Source: CAYOSU01 sp964406735 (GTDB lineage: Bacteria; Bacillota; Clostridia; Christensenellales; CAMQZB01). From it: a stretch of 64,000 bases of DNA. The stretch spans positions 20,435 to 84,434 of the forward strand of contig CAYOSU010000007.1 of the NCBI GenBank assembly GCA_964406735.1, read 5' to 3'. This document shows, in pieces, positions 1 through 9,261 of this stretch. How positions within the stretch are numbered: the stretch's first letter is position 1; the number at the start of each line of letters is the position of its first letter. Position numbers and translations under genes: made by a program. The notes below the pieces were generated by a model. It had not been told where the DNA came from. It did not search any database and saw only the letters and a list, made by a program, of their open reading frames with translations.

Positions 1-650
1 GCTTGTCTTACCGAGTCGTTAGCCATCTTGCCGACGTATCTTGAATCCGAAAGCCCGTATAGCTTTTCGAGATCCTCGACCATACCGTTTTTGACGTAAA
101 ACTCCGCCGTTTTGCTCAATTTATCTGCGTCCTCACGCTCGGCAAAGGAAGCCTTTTTGTTCTTTTCCGAGAAGTTCACCTCGTATGCGTTTTTAGGCAC
201 TTTTTTGCTTAATATAAGGTCTCTGTGCTCGATCTCCTCGTTGTTGATGAGTGCGTCGAGCAAAATAACGTAGTTGAGGAAGGTCCTCAGGTCAAGCTCG
301 GGGAGTGTTTTGAAATACTCCTCGATGGGCACGAGCTCCTTTGTGGGGAGTCCTAATGCGTTGATGACGGACGTAGAGATCTTGTCCGACGGAAGAGTGT
401 TGAAGCATGGTCCGATAAGAAGCGAATAGTTGCTGTCATCGATGAGGATCTTGGCAAAATAGAAATAATTTTGCGTGATGACGACTGCGGCAAGCCTGTT
501 CTTGAAGTCGAAAGAGTCCTCGGCTAACGCCGCAAGGTCGCATTTGTACTCCGCTCTTTGGTGGAAAGCGACGACTTCGTCATTTTTAAGAAGCCTTGTC
601 GGAATTTGGAATAATTCGTAAGCTTTTTTTGCATAAAAATCGTATATCAT
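1..650 (-). CDS. AraC-type regulator, N-terminal sensor part (truncated by window edge)
   Basis: Reading the minus strand from ATG at 650 gives an open frame to the window edge (about 216 residues, beginning MIYDFYAKKAYELF). The pattern of an acidic, aromatic-rich sensor region (LLIGPCFNTLPSDK, then a leucine-rich stretch with LDLRTFLNYVILLDAL) resembles the N-terminal half of the complete AraC-family regulator at 22725-23942, which also carries a 'GPFF' segment at the comparable place. The HTH half would lie outside the window. It is divergent from the GH3 gene, which suggests it controls that gene. No strong Shine-Dalgarno precedes the ATG. Family assignment is inferred from similarity to the second regulator and from context. 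Confidence 0.55.
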   Translation of the reverse strand, partial: MIYDFYAKKAYELFQIPTRLLKNDEVVAFHQRAEYKCDLAALAEDSFDFKNRLAAVVITQNYFYFAKILIDDSNYSLLIGPCFNTLPSDKISTSVINALGLPTKELVPIEEYFKTLPELDLRTFLNYVILLDALINNEEIEHRDLILSKKVPKNAYEVNFSEKNKKASFAEREDADKLSKTAEFYVKNGMVEDLEKLYGLSDSRYVGKMANDSVRQ

Positions 651-704
651 AGTGATTATTTTACAATAAAAATAGTTTTTTTGCAAGACTTTACTAATGT
701 AATA

Positions 705-713
705 TGTTATAAT
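705..713 (+). promoter_or_regulatory. Extended -10 promoter of the GH3 gene
   Basis: TG at 705-706, one base, then a perfect TATAAT at 708-713, 35 nt before the GH3 start. No good -35 hexamer lies at 17 bp; a TTGCAA at 681-686 is 21 bp away. This fits an activator-dependent or extended -10 promoter shared with the divergent regulator. Confidence 0.55.
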
Positions 714-747
714 TATTGCGTCAAAACTCATAATGGAGGGAAAAACT

Positions 748-3237
748 ATGGGAAAACTTAAATATTACACAAGCGCCTCGAGAGACGGCTCCGTTTCCGC
801 TCGTGAAGCAAGGAACAAAGAGATAGCGTATAATGCGGCGTTAGAGGGCATCGTCCTTCTGAAAAACGACGGCGCACTTCCCGTCAAGGAAGTAGGCAAC
901 ATCGCTCTTTACGGTGCAGGCGTATCGATGACGATAAAGGGCGGCACAGGCTCTGGCGAGGTCAACGAAAGACATGCCGTAACAATTTTAGAGGGCATGG
1001 AGAACGCAGGCTTTACCGTAACCACCAAGAAGTGGATAGAGGACTTCAAGCAGGCTTACGCAGACGAAAAGAAGGCATACGCAGAGTCGCACAAGTTCAA
1101 CCTTCTCAGATTGGCGGACTCCATTAATCTTATGGCAGATCCGATGCAGTTCCCCGTAGGACGTGAGATAACGGACGAGGATATCAAAAACAGCGACACC
1201 GACACGGCAATATACGTAGTCGCTCGTCAGGCAGGAGAGGGCGCAGACAAGAAGATAGAGAAAGGCGAGTTCGACTTAAAGCCCGTCGAGATCGCAAACA
1301 TCAAGAAGATAGCTTCGTCTTACAAGAACTCCGTTTTGGTAATCAACTCCGGTTCAGGCATGGACCTTTCAATTCTTGACGAAGTAAACATCGGTGCGGT
1401 AATTTACTTCTGCCAGCAGGGTATGGAGGGCGGCAGAGCGTTTGCCGACCTTATCAAGGGCAAGAAGTCCCCGTCGGGAAAGCTTACCGACACGTGGGTC
1501 AAAAAATATTCCGATATTCCCTTCCACGATCAATTCAGCTATCTTAGCGGCGACACCACTCAGGAATATTATCACGAGGGTATCTACGTCGGATACAGAT
1601 ATTTCGACACCTTCAAGGTAGAACCGAGGTATCACTTCGGCTTCGGACTTTCCTACACGACCTTTGCGATAAAGACGACGGGCGCATCTATTGACGGCGA
1701 CGTAGTAACCGTAAAGGCAGAGGTAGAGAACACAGGCTCCGTTGCAGGTAAGGAAGTAGTTGAAGTATACGTTTCAGCCCCCGACGGCAATTTGAAGAAA
1801 GAGTATCAGCGCTTGGTAGGCTTTGCAAAGACGAAAGAGCTTGCTCCTAACGAGAAGCAGGAGGTAGAGGTCAAGTTCAGCGCAAGCTACATGGCATCTT
1901 ACTGCGAGAAGTGCGCTTCCTACGTTTTGGAAAAGGGCGAGTATATCGTAAGAGTTGGCAACAGCTCCGATAATACCGAAGCTGCGGTAGTAATCGACCT
2001 TGCAGAAAAGGCAGTCGTTTCCAAGAACAAGAATATTTGCACACCCAAGGAAAGAGTAGAGGAGATAGTCCCCGTCGTCAGAGAGAACGAAGCTGACCTT
2101 ACGAATGCGATAAGATTAACTCTCGACCCTTCCGCAATAGTAACGGACGTAGTCGAATATAAGACTCCCGAGACCTATCATAGCGAAAAGGTAGACGCTA
2201 TAATGAACAGACTCACCGTCAAGGATATGGCAGAGGTCTGCGTCGGCGCAGGCATCGGCGGCATGACGGCATCGACCTATCTCGTAACCCCGGGTGCAGT
2301 CGGCAGAACGACCGATAAGCTCTACAAGAAAGGACTTATCAACATCAACCTTTCCGACGGACCTGCGGGATTGAGACTTCAGAAGCGTTCGGGAATCACG
2401 AAGAACGGCAAGATAAAGATGATAGACGTCATGATGGACTTCATGAACGACTTCCCGAAATTCATCAAGAACATCATGTGCGCAGACCCCGAGAAGTGCG
2501 AAGTAGTATATCAGCACTGCACGGCGTTCCCCGTTGGAACGGCACTTGCACAGAGCTGGAACGAAGCGCTTTGCGAAGAGGTCGGAAGAGCCGTCAGCGA
2601 CGAGATGACCGAGTTCAACGTAACGTACTGGCTCGCACCTGCACAGAACATTCACAGGAACCCCCTCTGCGGCAGAAACTTCGAGTACCTTTCCGAAGAC
2701 CCCGTATTGACGGGCAAGATCTCTGCAAGCTTAACGAGAGGCGTTCAGTACATTCCCGGCAACTACGCAACGATCAAGCACTTCGCTTGCAACAACCAGG
2801 AGGATAACAGAAACAGGTCTAACTCCAACGTAAACGAGAGAGCACTTAGAGAAATTTATCTCAAAGGCTTCGAGATCTGCGTAAGAGAGGCTAACGCAAA
2901 GTCCGTAATGACGTCCTATAACCTCATCAACGGAACGTACACGCCCAACAACTACGGCACCGTTACGGAAGCGCTCAGAAACGAGTGGGGCTTCGACGGC
3001 GTAGTAATGACCGACTGGTTCTCGACGGGCAAGGGCTTAGGCAGAAACGACCTCGCAATTAAGGTCGGTAACGATATGATAATGCCGGGCGGCGGCTCGT
3101 ACAAGAAAGAGATCTTGCAGGGTCTTAAGAACGGCACGCTCACCGAAGAAGAGCTTTATAGAGCAACTGCGAATATCGTAAGAAGCATCGTCGAAAGCGA
3201 CGTCGCAACGAGAATAACCCCCGATATGTTCTGCTAA
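748..3237 (+). CDS. Glycoside hydrolase family 3 beta-glucosidase with permuted domains
   Basis: 829 aa. Hydrolyses beta-linked gluco- or xylo-oligosaccharides; no signal peptide, so probably cytoplasmic. The domain order is reversed relative to most GH3 enzymes: the alpha/beta sandwich comes first (EGIVLLKNDGALPV near residue 35, then GGTGSGEVNERH), then a fibronectin-III-like domain (about 320-430), then the TIM-barrel domain (LSDGPAGLRL near 530, catalytic Asp756 in VVMTDW). This swapped order is known for Ruminococcus albus and Butyrivibrio fibrisolvens beta-glucosidases. An ATG at 733 is in frame, but GGAGGG lies just after it and 5-6 nt before the ATG at 748, so 748 is preferred. A terminator follows at 3311. 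Confidence 0.9.
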   Translation: MGKLKYYTSASRDGSVSAREARNKEIAYNAALEGIVLLKNDGALPVKEVGNIALYGAGVSMTIKGGTGSGEVNERHAVTILEGMENAGFTVTTKKWIEDFKQAYADEKKAYAESHKFNLLRLADSINLMADPMQFPVGREITDEDIKNSDTDTAIYVVARQAGEGADKKIEKGEFDLKPVEIANIKKIASSYKNSVLVINSGSGMDLSILDEVNIGAVIYFCQQGMEGGRAFADLIKGKKSPSGKLTDTWVKKYSDIPFHDQFSYLSGDTTQEYYHEGIYVGYRYFDTFKVEPRYHFGFGLSYTTFAIKTTGASIDGDVVTVKAEVENTGSVAGKEVVEVYVSAPDGNLKKEYQRLVGFAKTKELAPNEKQEVEVKFSASYMASYCEKCASYVLEKGEYIVRVGNSSDNTEAAVVIDLAEKAVVSKNKNICTPKERVEEIVPVVRENEADLTNAIRLTLDPSAIVTDVVEYKTPETYHSEKVDAIMNRLTVKDMAEVCVGAGIGGMTASTYLVTPGAVGRTTDKLYKKGLININLSDGPAGLRLQKRSGITKNGKIKMIDVMMDFMNDFPKFIKNIMCADPEKCEVVYQHCTAFPVGTALAQSWNEALCEEVGRAVSDEMTEFNVTYWLAPAQNIHRNPLCGRNFEYLSEDPVLTGKISASLTRGVQYIPGNYATIKHFACNNQEDNRNRSNSNVNERALREIYLKGFEICVREANAKSVMTSYNLINGTYTPNNYGTVTEALRNEWGFDGVVMTDWFSTGKGLGRNDLAIKVGNDMIMPGGGSYKKEILQGLKNGTLTEEELYRATANIVRSIVESDVATRITPDMFC

Positions 3238-3251
3238 AACTCAAAACCACC

Positions 3252-3292
3252 GTTGCTTTGAAATTTACGGCTAAGGCATAATTCAAAGCAAC
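3252..3292. repeat. Inverted repeat downstream of GH3
   Basis: GTTGCTTTGAA at 3252-3262 is the exact inverse of TTCAAAGCAAC at 3282-3292, giving an 11-bp stem with a 19-nt loop before the true terminator. It may protect the mRNA 3' end; function unknown. Confidence 0.5.
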
Positions 3293-3310
3293 ACCAACTA
3301 AAAACCCCAA

Positions 3311-3340
3311 AAGCTCGGATAACCTCCGAGCTTTTTTTTC
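3311..3340 (+). terminator. Rho-independent terminator of GH3 gene
   Basis: AAGCTCGG (3311-3318) pairs with CCGAGCTT (3326-3333), followed by eight T. Confidence 0.9.
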
Positions 3341-3525
3341 GCCAAAACGGCAATATTTTCATTCTACGCCAAACCACTTCTTAAAACGATAGTCTTTGTC
3401 GGCGTAAAATTTCTCAACAAAGCCCCTTGTCAATGAGTGTGGATATAATGAACTTTTCAAAATTTCAAATTTCGGCTCTTATCCGTTAGAAGATATTTAG
3501 AATAAACTTATTTTTCCCCAACATA

Positions 3526-3556
3526 TAAAAAAAGCAACGAATTTATCGTTGCTTTT
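3526..3556 (-). terminator. Terminator of the minus-strand acyltransferase-like gene
   Basis: AGCAACGA (3533-3540) and TCGTTGCT (3546-3553) form an 8-bp stem. On the minus strand it is followed by seven T; a shorter T run also follows on the plus strand, so it may work both ways. Confidence 0.8.
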
Positions 3557-3617
3557 TGTTTTACTGCAAGTCGCCTGCAAAAATTCAGGCGTAATTTTTG
3601 AGGGGAAGAGAGAGAAG

Positions 3618-4601
3618 TTACTCGTTATCCTTGTTTTTTGCTTCCTTCTTAGCGAGCTTTGCCGCCTTTTTAGCCTCTTTTTTCTTGCGTTCGTGCTCTT
3701 TGGCAAGACGCTTATATTTTTCTCTTTCTTCCTTAGAGCGAACGCCGACAGCCTCCGCCTCCTCGGATTTGAAGTTATATTCTTCAAGCAAGCATCTCGG
3801 GTCTGCGAGGATTTTTTTAAGCACTCTCATGCTGTTGACGAAATAAAGTCCGTCGCAGAATCTCTCGTCCATAACGACGCCCAAGGGGAGGATCTTCTTA
3901 GAAACTATCTGACCCTTAACTACGACCGGCTGATAGCTTTCCTTGCCGACGCCGATAAATATTCCCGTCGTGCCGAAGTTATAGCAGTGGTGCAAAAGTG
4001 CATCGCCCTTGATAGATTTCAGGAACGTAATAAACAAGCTGTTGTGGAACGGGCTTATCTCTATTATCTTCCCGGGAAGTATGTTGTGCTTGTCGAGGAA
4101 GTTGATAACGCCTATCGCAAAGCTGATGAGCCAGTGCGGAGCAGAGGTAAGTATCTTTGCCGTCTTGTCCACGCTGTTATAAGCGTCGTCGCCGGTGTTT
4201 GCCTTGATGACCTCAGCGGTCTTAGCCTTGACCTCGTTGATGTCCTCGTGTCCGTCGAAGTGGAGCTTAACGGAAGTGTCTTCGCTGTTGTCCACCATTT
4301 TTTTCTTGACGACGAACGACACCGTAATGTCGTTGTGCTGATAAATTTTCTTGTTCATGACGAACCTGTTGATAGCAGGGCGGCGTGCAAAAAGCCTCGT
4401 CATTGCCGCAAGGATAACGTCGATGTACGAATAAGTAACTCCCTTTTCCGACATCTCCTTAATAAAAGCGTCGATAGGCTCGCAATCGATGTCAACGAAC
4501 GTCATATTCATGGCGTCGGATCTGTGCGGCATAATATGCGGCATCAGCTTGTGGTACGGGTTGATATTTTCGATATAATATCCGTCCGGGCGTCTTTTCA
4601 T
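3618..4601 (-). CDS. 2-oxoacid dehydrogenase acyltransferase (E2 / CAT-fold) domain protein, stand-alone
   Basis: 327 aa, consisting of an E2 catalytic-domain-like fold without lipoyl or E1/E3-binding domains. Fold markers are the central FGTTGIFIGVGK strand and VVMDERFCDGLYF near residue 245, the counterpart of the family's DHRxxDG active-site motif. The catalytic His is replaced by Glu here (DERFCDG), so classical acyl transfer may be lost or altered. The C-terminus is a lysine/glutamate-rich tail (KEEREKYKRLAKEHERKKK). The gene stands alone with its own terminator; GGAAGG precedes the ATG at 4601. Similar orphan proteins occur in Clostridia without an assigned function. Confidence 0.7.
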   Translation of the reverse strand: MKRRPDGYYIENINPYHKLMPHIMPHRSDAMNMTFVDIDCEPIDAFIKEMSEKGVTYSYIDVILAAMTRLFARRPAINRFVMNKKIYQHNDITVSFVVKKKMVDNSEDTSVKLHFDGHEDINEVKAKTAEVIKANTGDDAYNSVDKTAKILTSAPHWLISFAIGVINFLDKHNILPGKIIEISPFHNSLFITFLKSIKGDALLHHCYNFGTTGIFIGVGKESYQPVVVKGQIVSKKILPLGVVMDERFCDGLYFVNSMRVLKKILADPRCLLEEYNFKSEEAEAVGVRSKEEREKYKRLAKEHERKKKEAKKAAKLAKKEAKNKDNE

Positions 4602-4626
4602 TGGTTATTTCCTTCCTGTTTTATTG

Positions 4627-4644
4627 ATTGGGCGACTGCCCAAT
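4627..4644. other. Hairpin in the 5' leader of the acyltransferase-like gene
   Basis: ATTGGGC (4627-4633) pairs with GCCCAAT (4638-4644) with a 4-nt loop, 26 nt upstream of the minus-strand start at 4601. No U-run follows on the minus strand. Role unknown. Confidence 0.4.
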
Positions 4645-4762
4645 ATCCTTTATACCGATAATTTATCATAAAAGCCGCAGCAAGTAAAGCGATTTAGCAA
4701 AATCGAACGATATAGGACTGCTGTTCGTTTTTGCAAAAGCTGCTTTTGCCCATTTAACGCCC

Positions 4763-6001
4763 TTAATAGACGCTTCCCGTCAATAAAAACCCGACCAGGA
4801 GATATACCGAGGCGATTGCGTAGACCGCAATAAGGGCGATATACGCCGCACGGCTCTTCTTTGAAAGGAGCGCAAGCTCGTTGTATAAGGGAATTATCGG
4901 GAACATATAGCGTGGCGCAGACAAAAGCCAGGTCGCCGAGAACGAGTAGACAAACTGCGATAGCGAGAACGCCCCGTCAACGGGGTCTCGCTTTGCGGTA
5001 AAAAGCGTGATAGCGATAGTAAAAAATCCTGCCACTATCTGCGGAAGCCACAGCACGATGTTTTGCGGAAATTGCGCTGATAATGCATAAGAGACCAGCG
5101 TGTACATTGTGTTCCCGAAAAAGCCTAGCGACTGATGCCAATAGCTTTGCTGCACGTAAGAAAAATAGAACGGATTTCCGAAAAGTGCGTAGTTTATCAA
5201 AAGGTATATCAAAGTCCCTGCCGCAACGATAAGTGAATACGCCACAGCTTTAACGAAGAATTTAAGCGTAAAGCGATATTTCAAAAACAGCCCTGCGACC
5301 AAGGGAAATGCGAGCATCACACCTGCGCTTCTCGTCAAAGCCGCAAGAAAGCCAAAGATTGCGGCGACGATAAAACTGTTTTTGTGAAGAGCGTACAAAA
5401 AGACGGCGCACAGCATAATAAAAAGCCCCTCGCTCATAGGCAGCATCGCAAAGAACGACGACGGGCAGAGGCAGCAAAAAAGCACCGACCGAATAGCCGT
5501 TTTCTTATCGAATCTCTCGTATGCGTCCTTGAAAATAAAGTATAGCGCCACTGCGAAAAAGCAAATCGAGAGTATGCACCCCGTGTGGTAATACTCTTTT
5601 GTAATGAACGCAACGACTTTGAGGATATAAGGGTAGAGCGGAAAGAATACGATCCACTTGGAGTTATCCCCGAGCGTAACGTAACCGTCCCTTGCGATGT
5701 CGATGTAGTGCGGAATATCCGTCGTCTGCTCCCAATACTTTTGCAAAAAGGGATTCCACCCCGTCGAAATATAGCAAATAAGAAGCTGTATGCCTTTCAG
5801 AACCAGAACTGCGGCAACGCAAAAAAGAGCGGCGTAAAGGGCGTTAAACGCCTGTTTTTCCGCTTTTTGTGAACGCAAAAAAGAGCGAGCGCTACGTCGT
5901 GCTTTAATCGTTGCCTCAGGCTTTTTGAAAAGCCCGACAAAGAATATGAAAAAAGCTACGGCAACTAGCGCCGTAAAAAGTAAGGGTAACACGAATTCCA
6001 T
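4763..6001 (-). CDS. PIG-V-like polytopic membrane mannosyltransferase
   Basis: 412 aa with about nine to ten hydrophobic segments. The layout and motifs (WNPFLQKYWEQTTDIPHYIDIARDGY..., FFPLYPYIL, LCPSSFFAMLPMSEGLF, AALTRSAGVMLAFPL) match the bacterial PIG-V/GT-C glycosyltransferases, which transfer a sugar from a polyprenyl-phosphate donor on the outer membrane face. The aspartate in HYIDIARDGY is the likely catalytic-loop residue. A TTG at 6064 extends the frame, but ATG 6001 has AGGTAG just upstream and begins the first membrane helix, so it is preferred. The substrate is unknown and the gene is not in an obvious glycan operon. Confidence 0.6.
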   Translation of the reverse strand: MEFVLPLLFTALVAVAFFIFFVGLFKKPEATIKARRSARSFLRSQKAEKQAFNALYAALFCVAAVLVLKGIQLLICYISTGWNPFLQKYWEQTTDIPHYIDIARDGYVTLGDNSKWIVFFPLYPYILKVVAFITKEYYHTGCILSICFFAVALYFIFKDAYERFDKKTAIRSVLFCCLCPSSFFAMLPMSEGLFIMLCAVFLYALHKNSFIVAAIFGFLAALTRSAGVMLAFPLVAGLFLKYRFTLKFFVKAVAYSLIVAAGTLIYLLINYALFGNPFYFSYVQQSYWHQSLGFFGNTMYTLVSYALSAQFPQNIVLWLPQIVAGFFTIAITLFTAKRDPVDGAFSLSQFVYSFSATWLLSAPRYMFPIIPLYNELALLSKKSRAAYIALIAVYAIASVYLLVGFLLTGSVY

Positions 6002-6191
6002 TTTTTCTACCTGATATCCTATCTTACTTAATAATAAACACCGCTCCCAAAAAGAAAGTATCAAAAGGTCTTGATCGCATTATAACGAGCGATTTTAGTC
6101 CTGTCAAGGACGTATATCGGGAACGGTGGTAAAAATTTTGACAAAAACTGCGAAACCGTGCAATTTTTTTGCTTTCGATTTCCCCTGAGGG

Positions 6192-6220
6192 TTGACAAAT
6201 AGCCCGTTTTGGTAGATAAT
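6192..6220 (+). promoter_or_regulatory. Sigma-A promoter of the esterase operon
   Basis: TTGACA (6192-6197), 17-bp spacer, GATAAT (6215-6220), about 90 nt ahead of the first gene at 6312. Confidence 0.8.
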
Positions 6221-6311
6221 ATCTATAAGAAAAACGGCTTGAACGGCGTTCAGAAAAAAATGCGTAAGAGCCGAAAAGTGGATGACACAAATGAAAAAGG
6301 AGAGGGAAAAT

Positions 6312-7217
6312 ATGAAGAATTTCACGTGTTGGATGATGAAGACGAGCTTTTTGAAGAGCGACTTAAAGCGCTTAGCAAAAGACGTAGTTCCCGATACCGC
6401 TGAGTATCTCTATCAGAACGAGAACTACTACGAGGACGGCGAGGAAAGGCATAACTTCGACGTCTTAGTCCCAAAGGGAAGCACGGGCAAGCTTCCTTGC
6501 ATAATAAACATCCACGGCGGCGGCTTCTGCGCCTGCACCAAGGACATATACGACAACTACGTAAGACGTATGGCGTCCGAGGGCTTTGTCGTAATCAACA
6601 TCAACTACTCGCTTGCCCCCAAGCACCCCTTCCCGGAGGGCGTAGAGGACTGCGTAGCCGCAATCAATTATTGCCTTGCACGCAAAGAAAAATACCGTAT
6701 GACGGACGATTACTTCGTAATGGGCGACTCTGCAGGTGCAAACCTCACGGCTACTATGGGACTTATAGCGTCAAACCCCGAATACGCATCGCTTATGAAC
6801 TTAAAGCTTGACGAGAAGATGAAGGGCATATACCTTTCCTGCGGCTGCTATTCCTTCTACGATACGGATGAGCAGAAGTATCCTCTTGATTTAAAGCCGC
6901 TCTACTTCCAGAAAAAGCCCAAGAATTACCCCGACAGGAAAAAGTACGAGCTTTACGAGAGCTTGACCTCCGACTTTCCGCCGACGTTCATAACGTCCTG
7001 CGCAGACGATTTCATGTATCACGACAATCTGAGGATGGAAGCCGAGCTTAAAAAGTTAGGCGTTCAGACCGTTTCATGCATATACGACGAAACGCACAAT
7101 CCTTTAGGACACGTATTCAACTACAAGCATATAAGCGACGAGGGCAAGCTCTACCCCGAGGCTATCGAGGTAAGAGAGGTCTCGACCAAATTCTTCAAGG
7201 AGCTCATAGCAAAATAA
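6312..7217 (+). CDS. Alpha/beta hydrolase, hormone-sensitive-lipase family esterase
   Basis: 301 aa. Carries the HSL-family oxyanion motif HGGGF and the nucleophile elbow GDSAGAN with Ser140; the acid is probably in CADDF, the histidine in the LGHVF segment. Predicted short-chain carboxylesterase/deacetylase, cytoplasmic. In-frame ATGs at 6282 and 6291 exist, but AAAGGAGAGGG at 6296-6306 points to 6312. It is first in an operon with the PlsC-like acyltransferase (1-nt gap) and a membrane protein, so a role in lipid or acyl-sugar turnover is possible but only inferred from neighbours. Confidence 0.85.
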   Translation: MKNFTCWMMKTSFLKSDLKRLAKDVVPDTAEYLYQNENYYEDGEERHNFDVLVPKGSTGKLPCIINIHGGGFCACTKDIYDNYVRRMASEGFVVININYSLAPKHPFPEGVEDCVAAINYCLARKEKYRMTDDYFVMGDSAGANLTATMGLIASNPEYASLMNLKLDEKMKGIYLSCGCYSFYDTDEQKYPLDLKPLYFQKKPKNYPDRKKYELYESLTSDFPPTFITSCADDFMYHDNLRMEAELKKLGVQTVSCIYDETHNPLGHVFNYKHISDEGKLYPEAIEVREVSTKFFKELIAK

Positions 7218-7218
7218 C

Positions 7219-8493
7219 ATGGCAAAAGAAACGATAGACAAAAAGCTTCACGAAAGAAAGCTCAAATCGCCCCCAAAGCTCATATATAATATTTTGGGCA
7301 GGGTTTGGGCGCTTCTTTATAACAAACGACTCAACGTTCACGTAACGGATAATATCGGCATCAAGACGCTGAAAGATAACTTCATCGTCGTATCCAACCA
7401 CGCATCACGCCTTGACTATATCTACGTCGGAATACCGTTTTTGCCGCACACGCTCAATTTCGTCAGCGGCTACAACGAGTTTTTCAGATCGCACTTAGCA
7501 GGCATTCTGCGCTTTTTGCAGGTAATTCCCAAAAAGAACTTCACTGCGGATATATACACCGTCAAAGAGGTATCGAGAATACTTCGAAGCGGCGGCAACG
7601 TCATGATATTCCCTGAGGGAATGAGTAGCATTTCAGGCTCAAATCAGCCCGTTGCGCTTGGAAGCGGCAAATTCATCAAGCACTTCGGTCTTCCCGTATA
7701 CTATTGCAAGATATCGGGCGGCTATCTGACAAACACCAAGTATAACTTAGAGGAACGCCCGGGGCGTGTAGACGTCGTAATCGACACGCTTTTCACCCCT
7801 GAGGACTTAAAGAATATGACCGCCGACGAGATAGACGACAGGCTCAACGAGGCGCTCTACCACGACGACTACGAGTGGAATAAGACCGCAAGGGTAGCGT
7901 TCAAGTCCAAAGAGGGCATAGCGAACAACATGGAAGACCTTCTCTTCCGCTGTCCCCGTTGCGGCAAGGAATTTTCCATGGTCGGCAAGGGCGACAAGAT
8001 ATACTGCACTGAGTGCGGCAACGGAGCGACCGTCAACGAATATTACGACCTTATCCCGTTCGACGATACTTGCGTAATCCCCGAAACGCCAAAGGTGTGG
8101 TTTGACGAGGAACGCAGAATAGTCAAAAAAGAGGTCGAGGATGAGAATTTCGTCCTTGAAGAGGAGATAGAGCTTGCCGAGCTTCCCGAGCATGAGATGA
8201 TAAAAAATCAGGACACGGGAGTCGTTACGGGCAAGGGAATATTGAGGCTTGACCGCAAGGGACTGTCGTTTGACGGAACGAGGAACGGCGAAGCGTTCAG
8301 GTTTGCGATAGACAGCAAGAATTTGCCGACATATGGTATGTGCACGGACGTCAACTTCTTCTATACGTTTGTTGACGGCGAGTACTTCGAGCTTCGTCCC
8401 AAACGCAGAAGAACGGCGAAATGGCTGCTTGCGACCGAGGAGATACACAGGCTGAACGGCGGCAAGTGGCAAAACTACTACGAGAAAGAGTAA
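7219..8493 (+). CDS. 1-acyl-glycerol-3-phosphate acyltransferase-like protein with C-terminal zinc ribbon
   Basis: 424 aa. The N-terminal half is a PlsC-type acyltransferase: HX4D catalytic motif NHASRLD (His61, Asp66), and FPEG in the substrate-binding block near residue 134. After about residue 235 comes a four-cysteine zinc ribbon (CPRCGKEF...CTECGNG) and an acidic C-terminal domain of unknown function. PlsC enzymes make phosphatidic acid at the inner membrane face; the zinc-ribbon extension is seen in a subgroup of Clostridia proteins and may bind a partner. It starts one base after the esterase stop codon, so the two are translated together. Confidence 0.85.
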   Translation: MAKETIDKKLHERKLKSPPKLIYNILGRVWALLYNKRLNVHVTDNIGIKTLKDNFIVVSNHASRLDYIYVGIPFLPHTLNFVSGYNEFFRSHLAGILRFLQVIPKKNFTADIYTVKEVSRILRSGGNVMIFPEGMSSISGSNQPVALGSGKFIKHFGLPVYYCKISGGYLTNTKYNLEERPGRVDVVIDTLFTPEDLKNMTADEIDDRLNEALYHDDYEWNKTARVAFKSKEGIANNMEDLLFRCPRCGKEFSMVGKGDKIYCTECGNGATVNEYYDLIPFDDTCVIPETPKVWFDEERRIVKKEVEDENFVLEEEIELAELPEHEMIKNQDTGVVTGKGILRLDRKGLSFDGTRNGEAFRFAIDSKNLPTYGMCTDVNFFYTFVDGEYFELRPKRRRTAKWLLATEEIHRLNGGKWQNYYEKE

Positions 8494-8507
8494 AAACGGA
8501 GAGATAT

Positions 8508-9245
8508 ATGGGTATTTTGAGAAAGAGTAAGAAGGAAGAAAAAAAGCCAAAGAAATTCGGCTTTTTGGCAAAAAAGGAAGAGCCGCAGGATAATGCTTTG
8601 ACCGTCGAGGTATCGGAGAAAAAGCCTGCAAAGACTTACACGGTAACCGACGTCAAGAATAAAGCGGTAGACACCTTCACGTCCGCCGTCGATAAAGAAA
8701 AAGCGATCTCCAAAAAGCTTGCGTTCTGGTCGATGGTATACGAAGTCGTAATGATGCTTGCGTATACCGCACTCACCGTCGTTTCGGTATTCACCAACTG
8801 GTCGGACGCCAACAATCCGCTGTTGATGTCGGGCCTTTTGGTGCTTTACGTCGGAGCGTTCGTCGTCATGACGGCGTATACGGTAAAGAGCATGCGCTCG
8901 GAGGAGATGTCCTACGACGCCAAGAAAAACACCGTCAAGAACTACAAGAGTATTTCCGTCATCGTCAAAAAGATAATGAAGGTCATCTCCGTCGGCATCT
9001 CGATAATGCTTGCGATAGAGACCTGGAATGACGGCAATGCGTATAGAGTAGTCGCTATCATCCTTCTCGTTTCCTCGATTTTGGCATTTTTCAAGGCAAT
9101 ATCAGGGATATTCAAGGAGATAAAGAAGATGAAAAAACGCTCCAAGCCCCAAAAAGAGTCAAAGATAATGTCGGCAAAGCATAAGATAGAAAGCTACTCC
9201 GATGAGCTCAAAGAAAAACGCCAGAGAGAAAAAGACGTCGAATAA
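8508..9245 (+). CDS. Hypothetical membrane protein
   Basis: 245 aa, not recognised. A lysine-rich N-terminal tail (MGILRKSKKEEKKPKK) and another charged region precede four hydrophobic segments between about residues 75 and 200 (VVMMLAYTALTVVSVF, LLVLYVGAFVVMTAY, VISVGISIMLAIE, VAIILLVSSILAFF), then a strongly basic/acidic tail ending EKRQREKDVE. The start at 8508 follows ACGGAGAG; longer frames overlap the PlsC gene and are unlikely. Last gene of the operon, followed by a terminator at 9262. It may anchor or regulate the acyltransferase, but nothing in the sequence shows this. Confidence 0.75.
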   Translation: MGILRKSKKEEKKPKKFGFLAKKEEPQDNALTVEVSEKKPAKTYTVTDVKNKAVDTFTSAVDKEKAISKKLAFWSMVYEVVMMLAYTALTVVSVFTNWSDANNPLLMSGLLVLYVGAFVVMTAYTVKSMRSEEMSYDAKKNTVKNYKSISVIVKKIMKVISVGISIMLAIETWNDGNAYRVVAIILLVSSILAFFKAISGIFKEIKKMKKRSKPQKESKIMSAKHKIESYSDELKEKRQREKDVE

Positions 9246-9261
9246 TTTCACATCAGGAACA

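Noticed and set aside
3549..4661. 370-codon plus-strand frame opposite the acyltransferase-like gene
   Set aside because: The minus-strand frame has clear family motifs, a ribosome binding site and a terminator; the plus frame has none.
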